A DNA stretch of 64,000 nt, taken from contig NZ_CP080409.1 in the NCBI RefSeq assembly GCF_019448235.1, forward strand, positions 496,001-560,000, given 5' to 3'. Below the pieces are notes generated by a model. That model ran no database searches and was not told the DNA's origin. It was given only the letters and a program-made list of their open reading frames with translations. Source of the DNA: Nocardioides panacisoli (GTDB taxonomy: Bacteria > Actinomycetota > Actinomycetes > Propionibacteriales > Nocardioidaceae). Both the position numbers and the translations under genes were made by a program. Position 1 is the first letter of the stretch. Each line of letters starts with the position of its first letter. Below are positions 1-8,681 of the stretch, in pieces.

Positions 1-74
1 GGACAAGTCGTGAGACCGCGGCACGAGGGGCGCCGGGGCGAGGCACCGCAGGAGCCACGAGCGGGGAGCAGGGC

Positions 75-656
75 GTGACCCGGATCATCGCCGGCAGCGC
101 CGGAGGGCTCCGTCTCGAGACGCCGCGGGGGAGCGGCACCCGACCGACGAGCGACCGCGTCAGGGAGGCGCTCTTCTCCGCGATCGAGTCGCGGTGGGAC
201 CTCGACGGCGCGCGCTTCCTCGACCTGTACGCCGGGTCCGGTGCCCTGGGCCTGGAGGCCTGGTCCCGTGGCGCCGAGGCGGTGACCCTCGTCGAGTCCG
301 ATCGTCGGGCGGCGGACCTGATCACTGCCAACGCGGCCACGATCGGGTGCCGCGATGCCGAGGTGCTCCACCGGCCCGTCGCCGCCGTGCTCGCTGCCGC
401 CGCGCCACGGGCCTACGACGTCGTCGTCGCCGACCCGCCGTACGCCGTGGACGAGGCCGTGCTGGCCGAGGACCTCGCCTCGCTCGCCACCCACGACTGG
501 CTCGCGCCGGAGGCGCTGGTGGTCGTCGAGCGCAGCGCGCGCAGCCCCGCCCCGACCTGGCCGCCGGGACTCGTGCCGCTCCGTGGGAAGCGGGGACACC
601 GCCGCTACGGCGAGACCGCCCTCTGGTTCGCCGAGTGGCACCCCGAAGTGCACTGA
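75..656 (+). CDS. rsmD: 16S rRNA (guanine966-N2)-methyltransferase RsmD
   Basis: Methylates G966 of 16S rRNA using S-adenosylmethionine during 30S assembly. The 193-residue protein has the usual family length. SAM-binding motif I is at residues 48-56 (FLDLYAGSG) and the catalytic motif DPPY is at 120-123. The GTG start follows a GGGGAG-like ribosome site. The same frame stays open upstream to the window edge, so an earlier start cannot be excluded. The last bases of an upstream gene may lie in 1-13, where one frame reads Asp-Lys-Ser-stop; recG is the usual neighbour, but that identity is a guess. It is followed by coaD, the common rsmD-coaD pairing. Confidence 0.95.
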   Translation: MTRIIAGSAGGLRLETPRGSGTRPTSDRVREALFSAIESRWDLDGARFLDLYAGSGALGLEAWSRGAEAVTLVESDRRAADLITANAATIGCRDAEVLHRPVAAVLAAAAPRAYDVVVADPPYAVDEAVLAEDLASLATHDWLAPEALVVVERSARSPAPTWPPGLVPLRGKRGHRRYGETALWFAEWHPEVH

Positions 657-722
657 GCCCGGATTGAGGCTTCTCGTGACGCCGCGAGGCGGTGGATCCG
701 GGCCACGCACTACGGTGGCCGC

Positions 723-1226
723 ATGCGACGCGCGGTCTGCCCGGGGTCCTTCGACCCGGTCACCAACGGACACATCGACATCTTCCGGCGAGCGGCCGAC
801 CTCTTCGACGAGGTGGTCGTCGCGGTCGGCGTCAACAAGTCCAAGACGACCTCCTCGGGCCGGTTCTTCACCCCCGAGGAGCGCATGGCGATGCTCGACG
901 ACGCCGTCGCGCCGTGGGACAACGTGCGGGTGCAGGGGTTCAGCGGCCTGGTGACCGACTTCTGCCTCGAGATCGGCGCCCAGGCGATCGTCAAGGGACT
1001 CCGTGGCGCCACCGACTACGACTACGAGCTGCAGATGGCGCAGATGAACTCCCACCTGACCGAGGTCGAGACGGTCTTCTTGATGACCGATCCGAGCATG
1101 TCGTTCGTGTCCTCCAGCCTCGTCAAGGAGGTCGCGGCGTTCGGCGGCGACGTGGCGGAGTTCGTGCCGCCGCAGGTCCTGTCGGCGCTGACGGAGCGCA
1201 TCGCCGAGCGTGCTCGTGGCGAGTGA
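723..1226 (+). CDS. coaD: Phosphopantetheine adenylyltransferase CoaD
   Basis: Transfers AMP from ATP to 4'-phosphopantetheine, the penultimate step of coenzyme A synthesis, in the cytosol. The 167-residue length is standard. The nucleotidyltransferase (T/H)xGH motif is TNGH at residues 14-17, just after the CPGSFDPV strand. The downstream KGLRG segment and the SSSLVKE motif (ISSS/TxxR equivalent) are also present. The ATG start is 67 bp after rsmD, so the two are probably co-transcribed. Confidence 0.97.
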   Translation: MRRAVCPGSFDPVTNGHIDIFRRAADLFDEVVVAVGVNKSKTTSSGRFFTPEERMAMLDDAVAPWDNVRVQGFSGLVTDFCLEIGAQAIVKGLRGATDYDYELQMAQMNSHLTEVETVFLMTDPSMSFVSSSLVKEVAAFGGDVAEFVPPQVLSALTERIAERARGE

Positions 1227-1278
1227 CCCGATTTTGCTGCGCCCAGCGCCCGGGCCGTACCATTCAGGGTGATCTGTC

Positions 1279-1893
1279 GTGACCGGAACCGAAGGTGAAC
1301 CCCTGACTGAGTTGGACCCCCGAGCGCCGCTCGTGCTCGACACCCGCGAGCTCGGTCGCCGCGCGGGGTCCCAACGCCAGGTGTCGCCCACGGTGCCGGC
1401 CCCGGCAGATCTGGGCATCGACGTCCTCTCGGTCGCCGAGGGAGCGCCGGTCGAACTCGACCTGCGCCTCGAAGCGGTCATGGAGGGGGTGTTGGTCACC
1501 GGCACGGCCATGGCCGTGGTCGAGGGCGAATGTGCACGGTGCCTGGAGCCGATCCGCGACCCGGTCGAGGTGACGCTGCAGGAGCTGTTCGTCTACGACG
1601 ATGCCGATGACCAGGACACCCCCGACGGGGAGGACGACGAGACCAGCATGCTCCAGGGGGACCTGCTCGACCTGGAACCCCTGCTGCGGGATGCGGTGGT
1701 GCTCGCACTGCCGTTCCAGCCCTTGTGCCGGGAGGACTGTCCCGGGCTGTGCCCCGAGTGCGGGGTGCGCCTGGCCGATGAGCCCGACCACCAGCACGAG
1801 GCACCCGTGGACCCGCGGTGGGCGAAGCTGGCCGAGCTGCCGGAACTGGCACGGCTGGACGGCGACGCCGACCGCACGACTGACGAGAACTGA
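1279..1893 (+). CDS. DUF177 (YceD-family) protein
   Basis: Member of the YceD/DUF177 family, almost always encoded directly before rpmF (L32), as here; the family is linked to 23S rRNA or ribosome synthesis. The protein has 204 residues. Cys85 and Cys88 form one CxxC pair, and Cys150, 154, 158 and 161 form a second cluster near the C-terminus, suggesting bound zinc. An acidic stretch lies at about 108-122. The GTG start at 1279 is the track start; a later TTG is less likely because the N-terminal PLVLDTREL segment is typical of the family. The spacing to rpmF is 43 bp. Confidence 0.88.
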   Translation: MTGTEGEPLTELDPRAPLVLDTRELGRRAGSQRQVSPTVPAPADLGIDVLSVAEGAPVELDLRLEAVMEGVLVTGTAMAVVEGECARCLEPIRDPVEVTLQELFVYDDADDQDTPDGEDDETSMLQGDLLDLEPLLRDAVVLALPFQPLCREDCPGLCPECGVRLADEPDHQHEAPVDPRWAKLAELPELARLDGDADRTTDEN

Positions 1894-1936
1894 CGGTGAA
1901 GCACCGGGCGAGGCCCGGCGAGACGAGGAGAAGACA

Positions 1937-2122
1937 GTGGCTGTTCCCAAGCGGAAGATGTCGCGCAGCAACACGCGGCACCGCCGTTCGCAGTGGAAGG
2001 CCGCCGTGCCGACCCTGGTGACCTGCGCCAACCCGACCTGCGGCGCGAAGCACCTGCCGCACCGCGCGTGCGGCACCTGCGGTCAGTACGGCGCGCGGTC
2101 CGACCGCCGTCAGGTGCTCTGA
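1937..2122 (+). CDS. rpmF: 50S ribosomal protein L32
   Basis: Large-subunit ribosomal protein L32, 61 residues. The N-terminus [17 protein letters not shown] is diagnostic. Four cysteines (30, 35, 45, 48) show that this is the zinc-binding form. Actinobacteria may also carry zinc-free copies under Zur control, but none is in this window. The GTG start follows GAGGAGAAGA. The gene sits between the DUF177 gene and rnc, the standard order. It is short and is embedded in a longer open frame that begins inside the DUF177 gene, so it is easily mis-started. Confidence 0.96.
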   Translation: MAVPKRKMSRSNTRHRRSQWKAAVPTLVTCANPTCGAKHLPHRACGTCGQYGARSDRRQVL

Positions 2123-2141
2123 ACCGGTCGGAGCACCGGGC

Positions 2142-2858
2142 ATCACCGACTACGAGGAGCTGCGTTCGGCGCTCGGGGACCCTGAGTTGGACCCCGAGCT
2201 CCTCGAGCGCGCCCTGACACACCGTTCATACGCCTACGAGAACGGTGGCCTCCCGACCAACGAGCGGCTGGAGTTCCTCGGGGACTCCGTGCTCGGACTG
2301 GTCGTGACCGAGGCGCTCTACCGGACCCACCCGGACCTCCCCGAGGGCCGGCTGGCCAAGTTGCGGGCGGCCGTGGTCAACGCCCGCGCCCTCGCTGGCG
2401 TCGCTCGCGGCATCGCGCTGGGCGAGTACGTCAAGCTCGGCCGCGGCGAGGAGACGACGGGTGGCCGGCAGAAGGACTCGATCCTCGCCGACACGACCGA
2501 GGCCGTGCTCGGTGCGGTGCACCTCAGCGGCGGCATCGAGGTCTCCAGCGTCGTCGTGCACCGCCTGTTCGACCCGCTGCTGGACGAGGCGTCCGGTCTG
2601 GGCGCCGGGCTGGACTGGAAGACCTCCCTGCAGGAGCTGACCGCCGAGCACGAGCTCGGCGTCCCCGAGTACGTCATCACCGACGACGGCCCGGACCACC
2701 AGAAGACCTTCACCGCCCAGGTGCGCGTGGGGGAGCGGCTCTTCGGTGCTGGCACCGGCCGCTCCAAGAAGGAGGCCGAGCAGGGGGCCGCCGAGGCGGC
2801 GTACGGCGACATCGCCGAGGAGTACGGCGTCCCCACCGGCGACACTGCCGCGGACTGA
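2142..2858 (+). CDS. rnc: Ribonuclease III, probable ATC start
   Basis: Cleaves double-stranded RNA and processes rRNA precursors. The catalytic signature [12 protein letters not shown] is at residues 40-51 and a double-stranded RNA-binding domain spans about 157-223. The first ordinary start codon in frame is TTG at 2187, but this removes the first helix (YEELRSALG) that precedes the conserved [12 protein letters not shown] segment in the family. No ATG, GTG or TTG lies upstream in frame before a stop. An ATC codon at 2142 has GGAG at 2130-2133 with an 8-nt spacer and restores a normal N-terminus (238 residues). I therefore infer an ATC start; CTG at 2160 is the alternative. The end and function are certain; the start is not. 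Confidence 0.8.
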   Translation: MTDYEELRSALGDPELDPELLERALTHRSYAYENGGLPTNERLEFLGDSVLGLVVTEALYRTHPDLPEGRLAKLRAAVVNARALAGVARGIALGEYVKLGRGEETTGGRQKDSILADTTEAVLGAVHLSGGIEVSSVVVHRLFDPLLDEASGLGAGLDWKTSLQELTAEHELGVPEYVITDDGPDHQKTFTAQVRVGERLFGAGTGRSKKEAEQGAAEAAYGDIAEEYGVPTGDTAAD

Positions 2859-2866
2859 GCTCCGCC

Positions 2867-3721
2867 GTGCCCGAGCTTCCCGAGGTCGAGGTCGTGCGCG
2901 CCGGCCTGGCCCGACACGTCGTCGGCGCCCGCATCTCCCGCGTCGAGGTGCTGCATCCGCGGCCCGTACGCCGCGATCCGCGTGGTCCCGCGGGGTTCGC
3001 GGCCGCCCTCACCGGCCGCCAGGTGATGGCCGCCCGGCGCCGCGGCAAGTACTTCTGGCTGCCGCTGGACAGTGGCGACGCGCTGTTGGGGCACCTGGGC
3101 ATGAGCGGCCAGATGTTGGTGCAGCCGGGCGGAGCTCCGCCGGAGCGACACCTGCGGGTCCGGTTCGGCCTCGCCGGCGCCAACGAGGCCGCCAGCGAGC
3201 TGCGGTTCGTGGACCAGCGCATGTTCGGCGGCCTCTCGGTCAGCAGCGGGGGAGCGGAGGTGCCGGTGGAGATCGCCCACATCGCGCGCGACCCGCTCGA
3301 CCCGGACTTCGACATCGACGACTTCGTGCGCCGGGTCCGGCGGCGCCGGTCGGCGATCAAGCGCCTGCTGCTGGACCAGTCGCTGGTCTCGGGCGTGGGC
3401 AACATCTATGCCGACGAGGCGCTGTGGCGGGCCCGCCTCCACGGTGAGCGGCGGGGGGACCGGCTGCGGGGACCGCAGCTGCGCGAGCTCGTTGCGCACG
3501 TGCGCGACGTCATGGTCGAGGCGCTGGTCCAGGGCGGCACCAGCTTCGATGCGCTCTACGTCAACGTCAACGGCCAGTCGGGCTACTTCGACCGCTCGCT
3601 GCACGCCTACGGCCGCGAGGGCGAGCCCTGCGGCCGGTGCGGTGCGCCGATCCGTCGGGTCGCGTTCACCAACCGGTCCTCCTACTTCTGCCCGCGGTGC
3701 CAGCGGGCCCCCCGGCCGTGA
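2867..3721 (+). CDS. mutM: Formamidopyrimidine-DNA glycosylase MutM (Fpg)
   Basis: Excises 8-oxoguanine and other oxidised purines and nicks the abasic site. After the initiator Met is removed, Pro2 is the catalytic N-terminal proline, followed by Glu3 (PELPEVEVV). Lys61 (RRGKYFW) matches the conserved lysine. The C-terminal zinc finger has four cysteines (CGRC...CPRC, about residues 255-282). Length (284 residues) is normal. The GTG start is 8 bp after rnc, and the rnc-mutM pairing before smc is common in Actinobacteria. Confidence 0.97.
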   Translation: MPELPEVEVVRAGLARHVVGARISRVEVLHPRPVRRDPRGPAGFAAALTGRQVMAARRRGKYFWLPLDSGDALLGHLGMSGQMLVQPGGAPPERHLRVRFGLAGANEAASELRFVDQRMFGGLSVSSGGAEVPVEIAHIARDPLDPDFDIDDFVRRVRRRRSAIKRLLLDQSLVSGVGNIYADEALWRARLHGERRGDRLRGPQLRELVAHVRDVMVEALVQGGTSFDALYVNVNGQSGYFDRSLHAYGREGEPCGRCGAPIRRVAFTNRSSYFCPRCQRAPRP

Positions 3722-3743
3722 CGGCGACGGCGCCGTCGTGTAT

Positions 3744-3772
3744 TTGACCACGCCCGATTCCGGTGGGACTCT
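3744..3772 (+). promoter_or_regulatory. Possible sigma-70-type promoter
   Basis: TTGACC at 3744-3749 matches the -35 consensus in five of six bases. It is followed after 17 bases by GACTCT, a weak -10. It would drive the small coiled-coil gene starting at 3826. Placement is by inspection only. Confidence 0.35.
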
Positions 3773-3825
3773 TGGAGATGGCCCACTCTGGGGCCGCGTT
3801 CCCCTCGACGGAAGGCTGCACATTC

Positions 3826-4023
3826 ATGGCCAAGGCGTTGGTCGGCCACCTGAACAGCGATCTGCGTGACCCCCGGCTCGCTCTCGAGAACGCGCGACTG
3901 CGCACCCGCGTCGCCGAGCTCGAGTCGCTCGTCCTCCGCCTGAGCGAGGAGAACGACGAGCTGATGGCGGGCCGCGCGGCGGACCTGCTGGCCGACAGCT
4001 CGCAGGAGATGCAGCCGGTCTGA
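3826..4023 (+). CDS. Small coiled-coil protein of unknown function
   Basis: A 65-residue protein of unknown function. Residues 18-48 show a heptad-like pattern (LENARLRTRVAELESLVLRL...), so it probably forms a short coiled coil. There is no signal peptide or membrane segment. I chose ATG 3826 (MAKALVGH) rather than the earlier frame start at 3763, because MAKAL(L/V)GH resembles the start of short actinobacterial proteins of this kind as I recall them. It stands alone between mutM and smc, followed by a hairpin terminator. Confidence 0.7.
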   Translation: MAKALVGHLNSDLRDPRLALENARLRTRVAELESLVLRLSEENDELMAGRAADLLADSSQEMQPV

Positions 4024-4051
4024 GGCCGGCGCCGCACCTCTCGCGCTGATC

Positions 4052-4077
4052 GACCGCTCCACGACGGTGGAGCGGTC
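4052..4077 (+). terminator. Hairpin terminator after the small coiled-coil gene
   Basis: Perfect 11-bp inverted repeat (4052-4062 with 4067-4077) around a GACG loop, 29 bp after the stop codon. There is no T run, as is common for GC-rich actinobacterial terminators. The rest of 4024-4240 holds no gene I can support; the smc promoter presumably lies there. Confidence 0.6.
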
Positions 4078-4240
4078 CCGGCGGCGACCCCGTGTCGCCC
4101 CGCGGCGCCTCCCCGGACCGGTGCCTCCGGGACGCTAGGGTGGCGACCACGCTGAGCTTCCCCGTGCGGTGTCTGCCACGATGTCGCGCTCAGCACACTG
4201 GCCATGACCGTCGGCAGTACCGAGTTTGGGGAGCTGCACG

Positions 4241-7200
4241 TTGTACCTGAAGAGCCTGACCCTCAAGGGGTTCAAGTCCTTCGCCTCGGCGACCACGCTG
4301 CAGCTCGAACCGGGCATCACCTGCATCGTCGGTCCCAACGGCTCCGGCAAGTCCAACGTCGTCGACGCCCTCGCCTGGGTCATGGGCGAGCAGGGCGCCA
4401 AGTCGCTGCGCGGCGGCAAGATGGAGGACGTCATCTTCGCCGGCACCTCCGGCCGTCCGCCACTGGGGCGTGCCGAGGTCTCCCTCACCATCGACAACGC
4501 CGACGGTGCCCTGCCGATCGAGTACGCCGAGGTGACCATCACCCGGACCATGTTCCGCACCGGCGGCTCGGAGTACGCCATCAACGGCTCGACCTGCCGC
4601 CTGCTCGACGTCCAGGAGCTGCTGAGCGACTCCGGCATCGGCCGCGAGATGCACGTCATCGTCGGGCAGGGCCAGCTCGACCAGATCCTCCACGCGACGC
4701 CCGAGGACCGGCGCGGCTTCATCGAGGAGGCCGCCGGCGTCCTCAAGCACCGCAAGCGCAAGGAGAAGGCGCTGCGGAAGCTGGACTCCACCGAGGGCAA
4801 CCTGACCCGCCTCAGTGACCTGCTCAGCGAGATCCGCCGCCAGCTCAAGCCACTGGGGCGCCAGGCCGAGGTCGCGCGCAAGGCGGTCTCGATCCAGGCC
4901 GCGGCCCGCGACGCGAAGGCCCGCCTCCTCGCCGACGACCTGGTGACCGCCCGCGGCGAGCTGGAGCGCGAGCTCGAGGACGAGCACGTGCTCATCGCCC
5001 GCCGCGAGGAGGTCGAGCAGCAGCTTGCGCAGGCGCGGGAGGCCGAGGCCGGGTTCGAGGCGGCGCTGCGGGAGGACCTGCCGGCGCTGTCGGCGGCCCA
5101 GGACGCGCTCTCGCAGCTCGGCGCCCTCCGCGAGCGGCTGCGTGGCACCCAGGGACTGGCCGCGGAGCGGATGCGCAACGCCGCGTCGGTCAGCGAGGAC
5201 GACGGGCAGGGCGAGCACGGTCGCGATCCCGAGGAGCTCGATGCCGAGGCCGAGCGGCTGGCGGCCCAGGAGGCAGAGATCGCCGCACTGGTCGCCGAGC
5301 AGCAGGCCGCGCTCGACGACGCGGTGGCCGGACGCAAGCAGTCCGAGGAGGCGGCGGCCAACGAGGAGCGCCGGGTCGCCGGACTCCTGCGTGCCGCTGC
5401 GGACCGGCGGGAGGGGCTCGCCCGGCTCCAGGGCAAGGCGAATGCGCTGCGCTCGCGCGCGACCGCTGCCGAGGAGGAGGTCGGCCGCCTCGAGGCCGCC
5501 CGCGCCGACGCACTCACCCGCGCCGAGCGCGCCCGGGGCGACTTCACCGCGCTCGAGACCCAGGTGGCCGGCCTGGACGCCGGCGAGGAGGGGCTCGACG
5601 CCGACCACGAGGCGGCGGCCGCAGCACTGGCCGACGTCGACGACCGCCTCACCAAGGTGCGCGAGGAGGCCCAGCAGGCCGAGCGCGACCGTTCCGCCCT
5701 GACGGCCCGGCGGGAAGCGCTCGAGATGGGGCTGTCCCGCAAGGACGGCGCCGGTGCGCTGCTCGCCGCCAGCGACGACCTCTCCGGACTGTTGGGGTCG
5801 GTGGCGGCCCTGATCTCGGTCCGTTCGGGCCACGAGACCGCCATCGCCTCCGCGCTGGGGGCAGCCGCCAACGCCGTGGCGGTGACCGATGCCGACGCCG
5901 CGGTCGCCGCGATCGACCACCTCAAGACCGACGACCTCGGACGTGCCGGTCTCCTCCTCGGCGGCGGTGCCACGGACCGGTCGGACTGGCCCGCCCTGCC
6001 CTCCGGCGCGACGTACGCCGCCGACGTCGTCGACTGCCCCGCCGACGTCCGCTCCGGACTCACCCAGCTGCTGCGCAAGACCGTGGTCGTCGACGACCTC
6101 AGCGCTGCGCGGGCCGTCGTGGCCGACCTGCCCGACGTCGTCGCCGTCACCCGCGACGGTGACCTGTTGGGCACCCACTTCGCCTCCGGCGGCTCGACCG
6201 AGGAGCAGAGCCTCATCGAGATCCAGGCCGCCGTCGACGAGGCCGCCGAGCAGCTGACCGAGGCCACCGCGGCCAGTGAGCGCCTGACCTTCGACCTGTC
6301 CCGGCTGGAGTCCGAGCGCGAGGAGGTCCAGCACCGCGTCGACGTCGCGCTCGCCAAGCTGCACGAGTCCGACGCCACGCTCGCCGCCGTCGCCGAGGAG
6401 CTGGCCCAGCACGGCGCGGTCGCCCGCTCCGCGCGCGAGGAGGCCGAGCGCCTGGCCGAGGCCATCGAGGAGGCCGGGGCGGCCCGGGAGCAGGCGCTCG
6501 CCGGGCTGCGCGACCTCGAGGAGCGGCTCGCCACGGCCGAGGACGAGGACGAGGAGGAGCCCGACACCGACGAGCAGGAGCGCCTGACCAACGCGGCCCA
6601 GGCGGCTCGCCAGGGCGAGATGGAGGCCCGGCTCGCCCTGCGCACGTCGGAGGAGCGCGGTCGCGCGCTGCACGGGCGCGTCGACCAGATGCGTGCCGCC
6701 GCGCGTGCCGAGCGTGAGGCACGAGCCCGCGCCGCCGAGCGCCGCGAGCGGCTGCTCCGCGAGGGGCGCGCCGGCGAGGTCGTCTCGGCCGCCGTCGGCT
6801 ACGTGCTCGAGCAGCTGGACGGGTCGCTGGAACGCGCCCGCCGTGAGCGCGAGGAGATCGAGGCCTCCCGCCGGGGACGGGAGCAGGAGCTCGTCGCCGT
6901 GCGTGGCCGCGCCCGCGAGCTGGACAAGGAGCACAACGAGCTCGTCAACTCCGTGCACCGTGACGAGATGGCCCGGACCCAGCAGCGGATGCGGATCGAG
7001 CAGATCGAGGGCCGTGTCATGGACGAGCTCGGACTCGATCCCGAGGGGCTCGTGACCGACTACGGGCCGGACCAGCCGGTGCCGGCGCCCGCCGAGGAGC
7101 ATGACGGGCCGCCGGCCGCCACCGACGCGGACGGCGTACCCCAGCCCGGCGCGGTCGAGGGCGGCGAGCCCGGCATCGGGGACGACGAGGTCCCGACCGT

Positions 7201-7870
7201 GCCGTTCGTGCGCGAGGAGCAGGAGAAGCGACTGCGCAAGGCCGAGCGCGAGCTGCGCACCCTGGGCAAGGTCAACCCGCTCGCGCTGGAGGAGTTCAGC
7301 GCCCTGGAGGAGCGACACAAGTTCCTGACTGAGCAGCTGGAGGACCTCAAGGCCACGCGGAAGGACCTGCTCGACATCGTCAAGGAGGTCGACGCCAAGG
7401 TCGAGGAGGTCTTCAGTGAGGCCTACCGCGACGTGGCGGCCGCCTTCGACGAGACCTTTGCCCGGCTCTTCCCGGGCGGTGAGGGCCGGCTCGTCCTCAC
7501 CGAGCCGAACGACCTGCTCGCGACCGGCGTGGAGGTCGAGGCGCGTCCCGCCGGCAAGAAGGTCAAGCGGCTCTCGCTGCTCTCCGGCGGTGAGCGGTCG
7601 CTGGTGGCCGTCGCCTTCCTGGTCTCGCTGTTCAAGGCCCGCCCGTCGCCGTTCTACATCCTCGACGAGGTCGAGGCCGCGCTCGACGACACCAACCTGG
7701 GCCGCCTGCTGCAGATCTATGAGGAGCTGCGCGAGAACTCCCAGCTCCTGGTCATCACGCACCAGAAGCGCACCATGGAGGTCGCCGACGCGCTGTACGG
7801 CGTCACGATGCGCGGTGACGGTGTGACCACCGTGATCAGCCAGCGCCTGCGCGAGGCGGAGTCCGCCTGA
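4241..7870 (+). CDS. smc: Chromosome segregation ATPase SMC
   Basis: Condensin subunit that compacts and segregates the chromosome with ScpA and ScpB. Walker A GPNGSGKSN is at about residues 31-39, the hinge at about 503-650, the ABC signature LLSGGERSL near 1113 and Walker B FYILDEVEA near 1137, with coiled coils between. I chose TTG 4241 because the protein then begins YLKSLTLKGFKSF, as in the family, and GGGGAG at 4228-4233 lies 7 nt upstream; the TTG at 4226 would overlap that site. The protein has 1209 residues. Oddity: a proline- and acid-rich insert at about 939-987 interrupts the C-terminal coil. Confidence 0.97.
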   Translation: MYLKSLTLKGFKSFASATTLQLEPGITCIVGPNGSGKSNVVDALAWVMGEQGAKSLRGGKMEDVIFAGTSGRPPLGRAEVSLTIDNADGALPIEYAEVTITRTMFRTGGSEYAINGSTCRLLDVQELLSDSGIGREMHVIVGQGQLDQILHATPEDRRGFIEEAAGVLKHRKRKEKALRKLDSTEGNLTRLSDLLSEIRRQLKPLGRQAEVARKAVSIQAAARDAKARLLADDLVTARGELERELEDEHVLIARREEVEQQLAQAREAEAGFEAALREDLPALSAAQDALSQLGALRERLRGTQGLAAERMRNAASVSEDDGQGEHGRDPEELDAEAERLAAQEAEIAALVAEQQAALDDAVAGRKQSEEAAANEERRVAGLLRAAADRREGLARLQGKANALRSRATAAEEEVGRLEAARADALTRAERARGDFTALETQVAGLDAGEEGLDADHEAAAAALADVDDRLTKVREEAQQAERDRSALTARREALEMGLSRKDGAGALLAASDDLSGLLGSVAALISVRSGHETAIASALGAAANAVAVTDADAAVAAIDHLKTDDLGRAGLLLGGGATDRSDWPALPSGATYAADVVDCPADVRSGLTQLLRKTVVVDDLSAARAVVADLPDVVAVTRDGDLLGTHFASGGSTEEQSLIEIQAAVDEAAEQLTEATAASERLTFDLSRLESEREEVQHRVDVALAKLHESDATLAAVAEELAQHGAVARSAREEAERLAEAIEEAGAAREQALAGLRDLEERLATAEDEDEEEPDTDEQERLTNAAQAARQGEMEARLALRTSEERGRALHGRVDQMRAAARAEREARARAAERRERLLREGRAGEVVSAAVGYVLEQLDGSLERARREREEIEASRRGREQELVAVRGRARELDKEHNELVNSVHRDEMARTQQRMRIEQIEGRVMDELGLDPEGLVTDYGPDQPVPAPAEEHDGPPAATDADGVPQPGAVEGGEPGIGDDEVPTVPFVREEQEKRLRKAERELRTLGKVNPLALEEFSALEERHKFLTEQLEDLKATRKDLLDIVKEVDAKVEEVFSEAYRDVAAAFDETFARLFPGGEGRLVLTEPNDLLATGVEVEARPAGKKVKRLSLLSGGERSLVAVAFLVSLFKARPSPFYILDEVEAALDDTNLGRLLQIYEELRENSQLLVITHQKRTMEVADALYGVTMRGDGVTTVISQRLREAESA

Positions 7871-7872
7871 CC

Positions 7873-8334
7873 ATGGCTCGCGAGGCACGTGCCCCCCGTC
7901 CCACCCGGTCCGACTTCGTGGCGTGGCGGGTCGCGACGACCAGGTGGGCCGACGACGACGTCTACGGGCACATGAACAACGCCCGGTACTTCGAGCTCAT
8001 CGACACCGCGGTCAACGCGCACCTGGCCGAGGCGACCGGCACCGACATCCGCCGCCTGCCCGCCATCGGGGTCGTCGCGGAGGTCTCGTGCCGCTACTTC
8101 CGCGAGGTGGGCTACCCCGCACCCATCGACCTCGGCCTCGCCGTCGAGCGGCTCGGCACCTCCTCGGTCACCTATCGCATCGGCATCTTCCAGGGCGACC
8201 CCGACGGCAGCGGGGCCGAGGCGGCCGCCGAGGGACGGTTCGTCCACGTCTACGTCGACAACGAGGACCCGGCGCGTCCCTCGACGCCGATCCCGGACGC
8301 CATCCGCGCCGCGGTCGCACCCCTGGCGGTGTGA
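7873..8334 (+). CDS. Hotdog-fold acyl-CoA thioesterase
   Basis: A 153-residue 4-hydroxybenzoyl-CoA thioesterase-like protein. The motif RWADDDVYGHMNNARYFEL at about residues 34-52 carries the conserved active-site Asp and the G-H-M/V-N-N segment of this family. It probably hydrolyses acyl-CoA, but the substrate cannot be told from sequence. The ATG is 2 bp after the smc stop, so translation may be coupled. Sitting between smc and ftsY says little about its role. Confidence 0.88.
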   Translation: MAREARAPRPTRSDFVAWRVATTRWADDDVYGHMNNARYFELIDTAVNAHLAEATGTDIRRLPAIGVVAEVSCRYFREVGYPAPIDLGLAVERLGTSSVTYRIGIFQGDPDGSGAEAAAEGRFVHVYVDNEDPARPSTPIPDAIRAAVAPLAV

Positions 8335-8445
8335 CCTCGGTCTCCTCGCGCTCGAGCGGCTCGTGGATGCACGGTCGCGTGACGGCGCCCCGTAGGCTGT
8401 CACCGCAGTTGGTCGAGGCTGCACTCACCGCTCGGGAGGGAACTC

Positions 8446-8655
8446 GTGCTGACCATCATCATTGCGATGGTGCTGATCCTGGTCGTCTCCGGCCTGGTCA
8501 TCACCTACGTCGCCTTCCCGCACCGCGGACAGGACGTGCCACGCGCGTCGTGGCTGGGTGCGGCGATGACCCGCACCGTGGCGCGTGCGCCCGTGCTCCC
8601 GGCCCAGGACGACGGACAGCGCGACACCGCTGCACGCCACCTGCTGCAACGCTGA
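8446..8655 (+). CDS. Small single-pass membrane protein, unknown function
   Basis: A 69-residue protein. Residues 2-24 form one hydrophobic segment (LTIIIAMVLILVVSGLVITYV), followed by a charged cytosolic or external tail. No family was recognised. The GTG start has GGGAGGGAACTC just upstream, a strong ribosome site. It precedes ftsY by 26 bp and could be in the same transcript. It may be a real small membrane protein, but the C-terminal half is low in recognisable features. Confidence 0.6.
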   Translation: MLTIIIAMVLILVVSGLVITYVAFPHRGQDVPRASWLGAAMTRTVARAPVLPAQDDGQRDTAARHLLQR

Positions 8656-8681
8656 GTCGACGCCGCTGAAACACTGCCGCC

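Noticed and set aside
1..74. Possible end of an upstream gene (recG)
   Set aside because: Too short to identify; one frame ends Asp-Lys-Ser-stop at 13 and another at 78. No protein signature remains.
4190..7888. Long minus-strand open frame over smc
   Set aside because: Antisense shadow of smc; composition (Leu/Gly/Arg rich) and lack of domains are typical.
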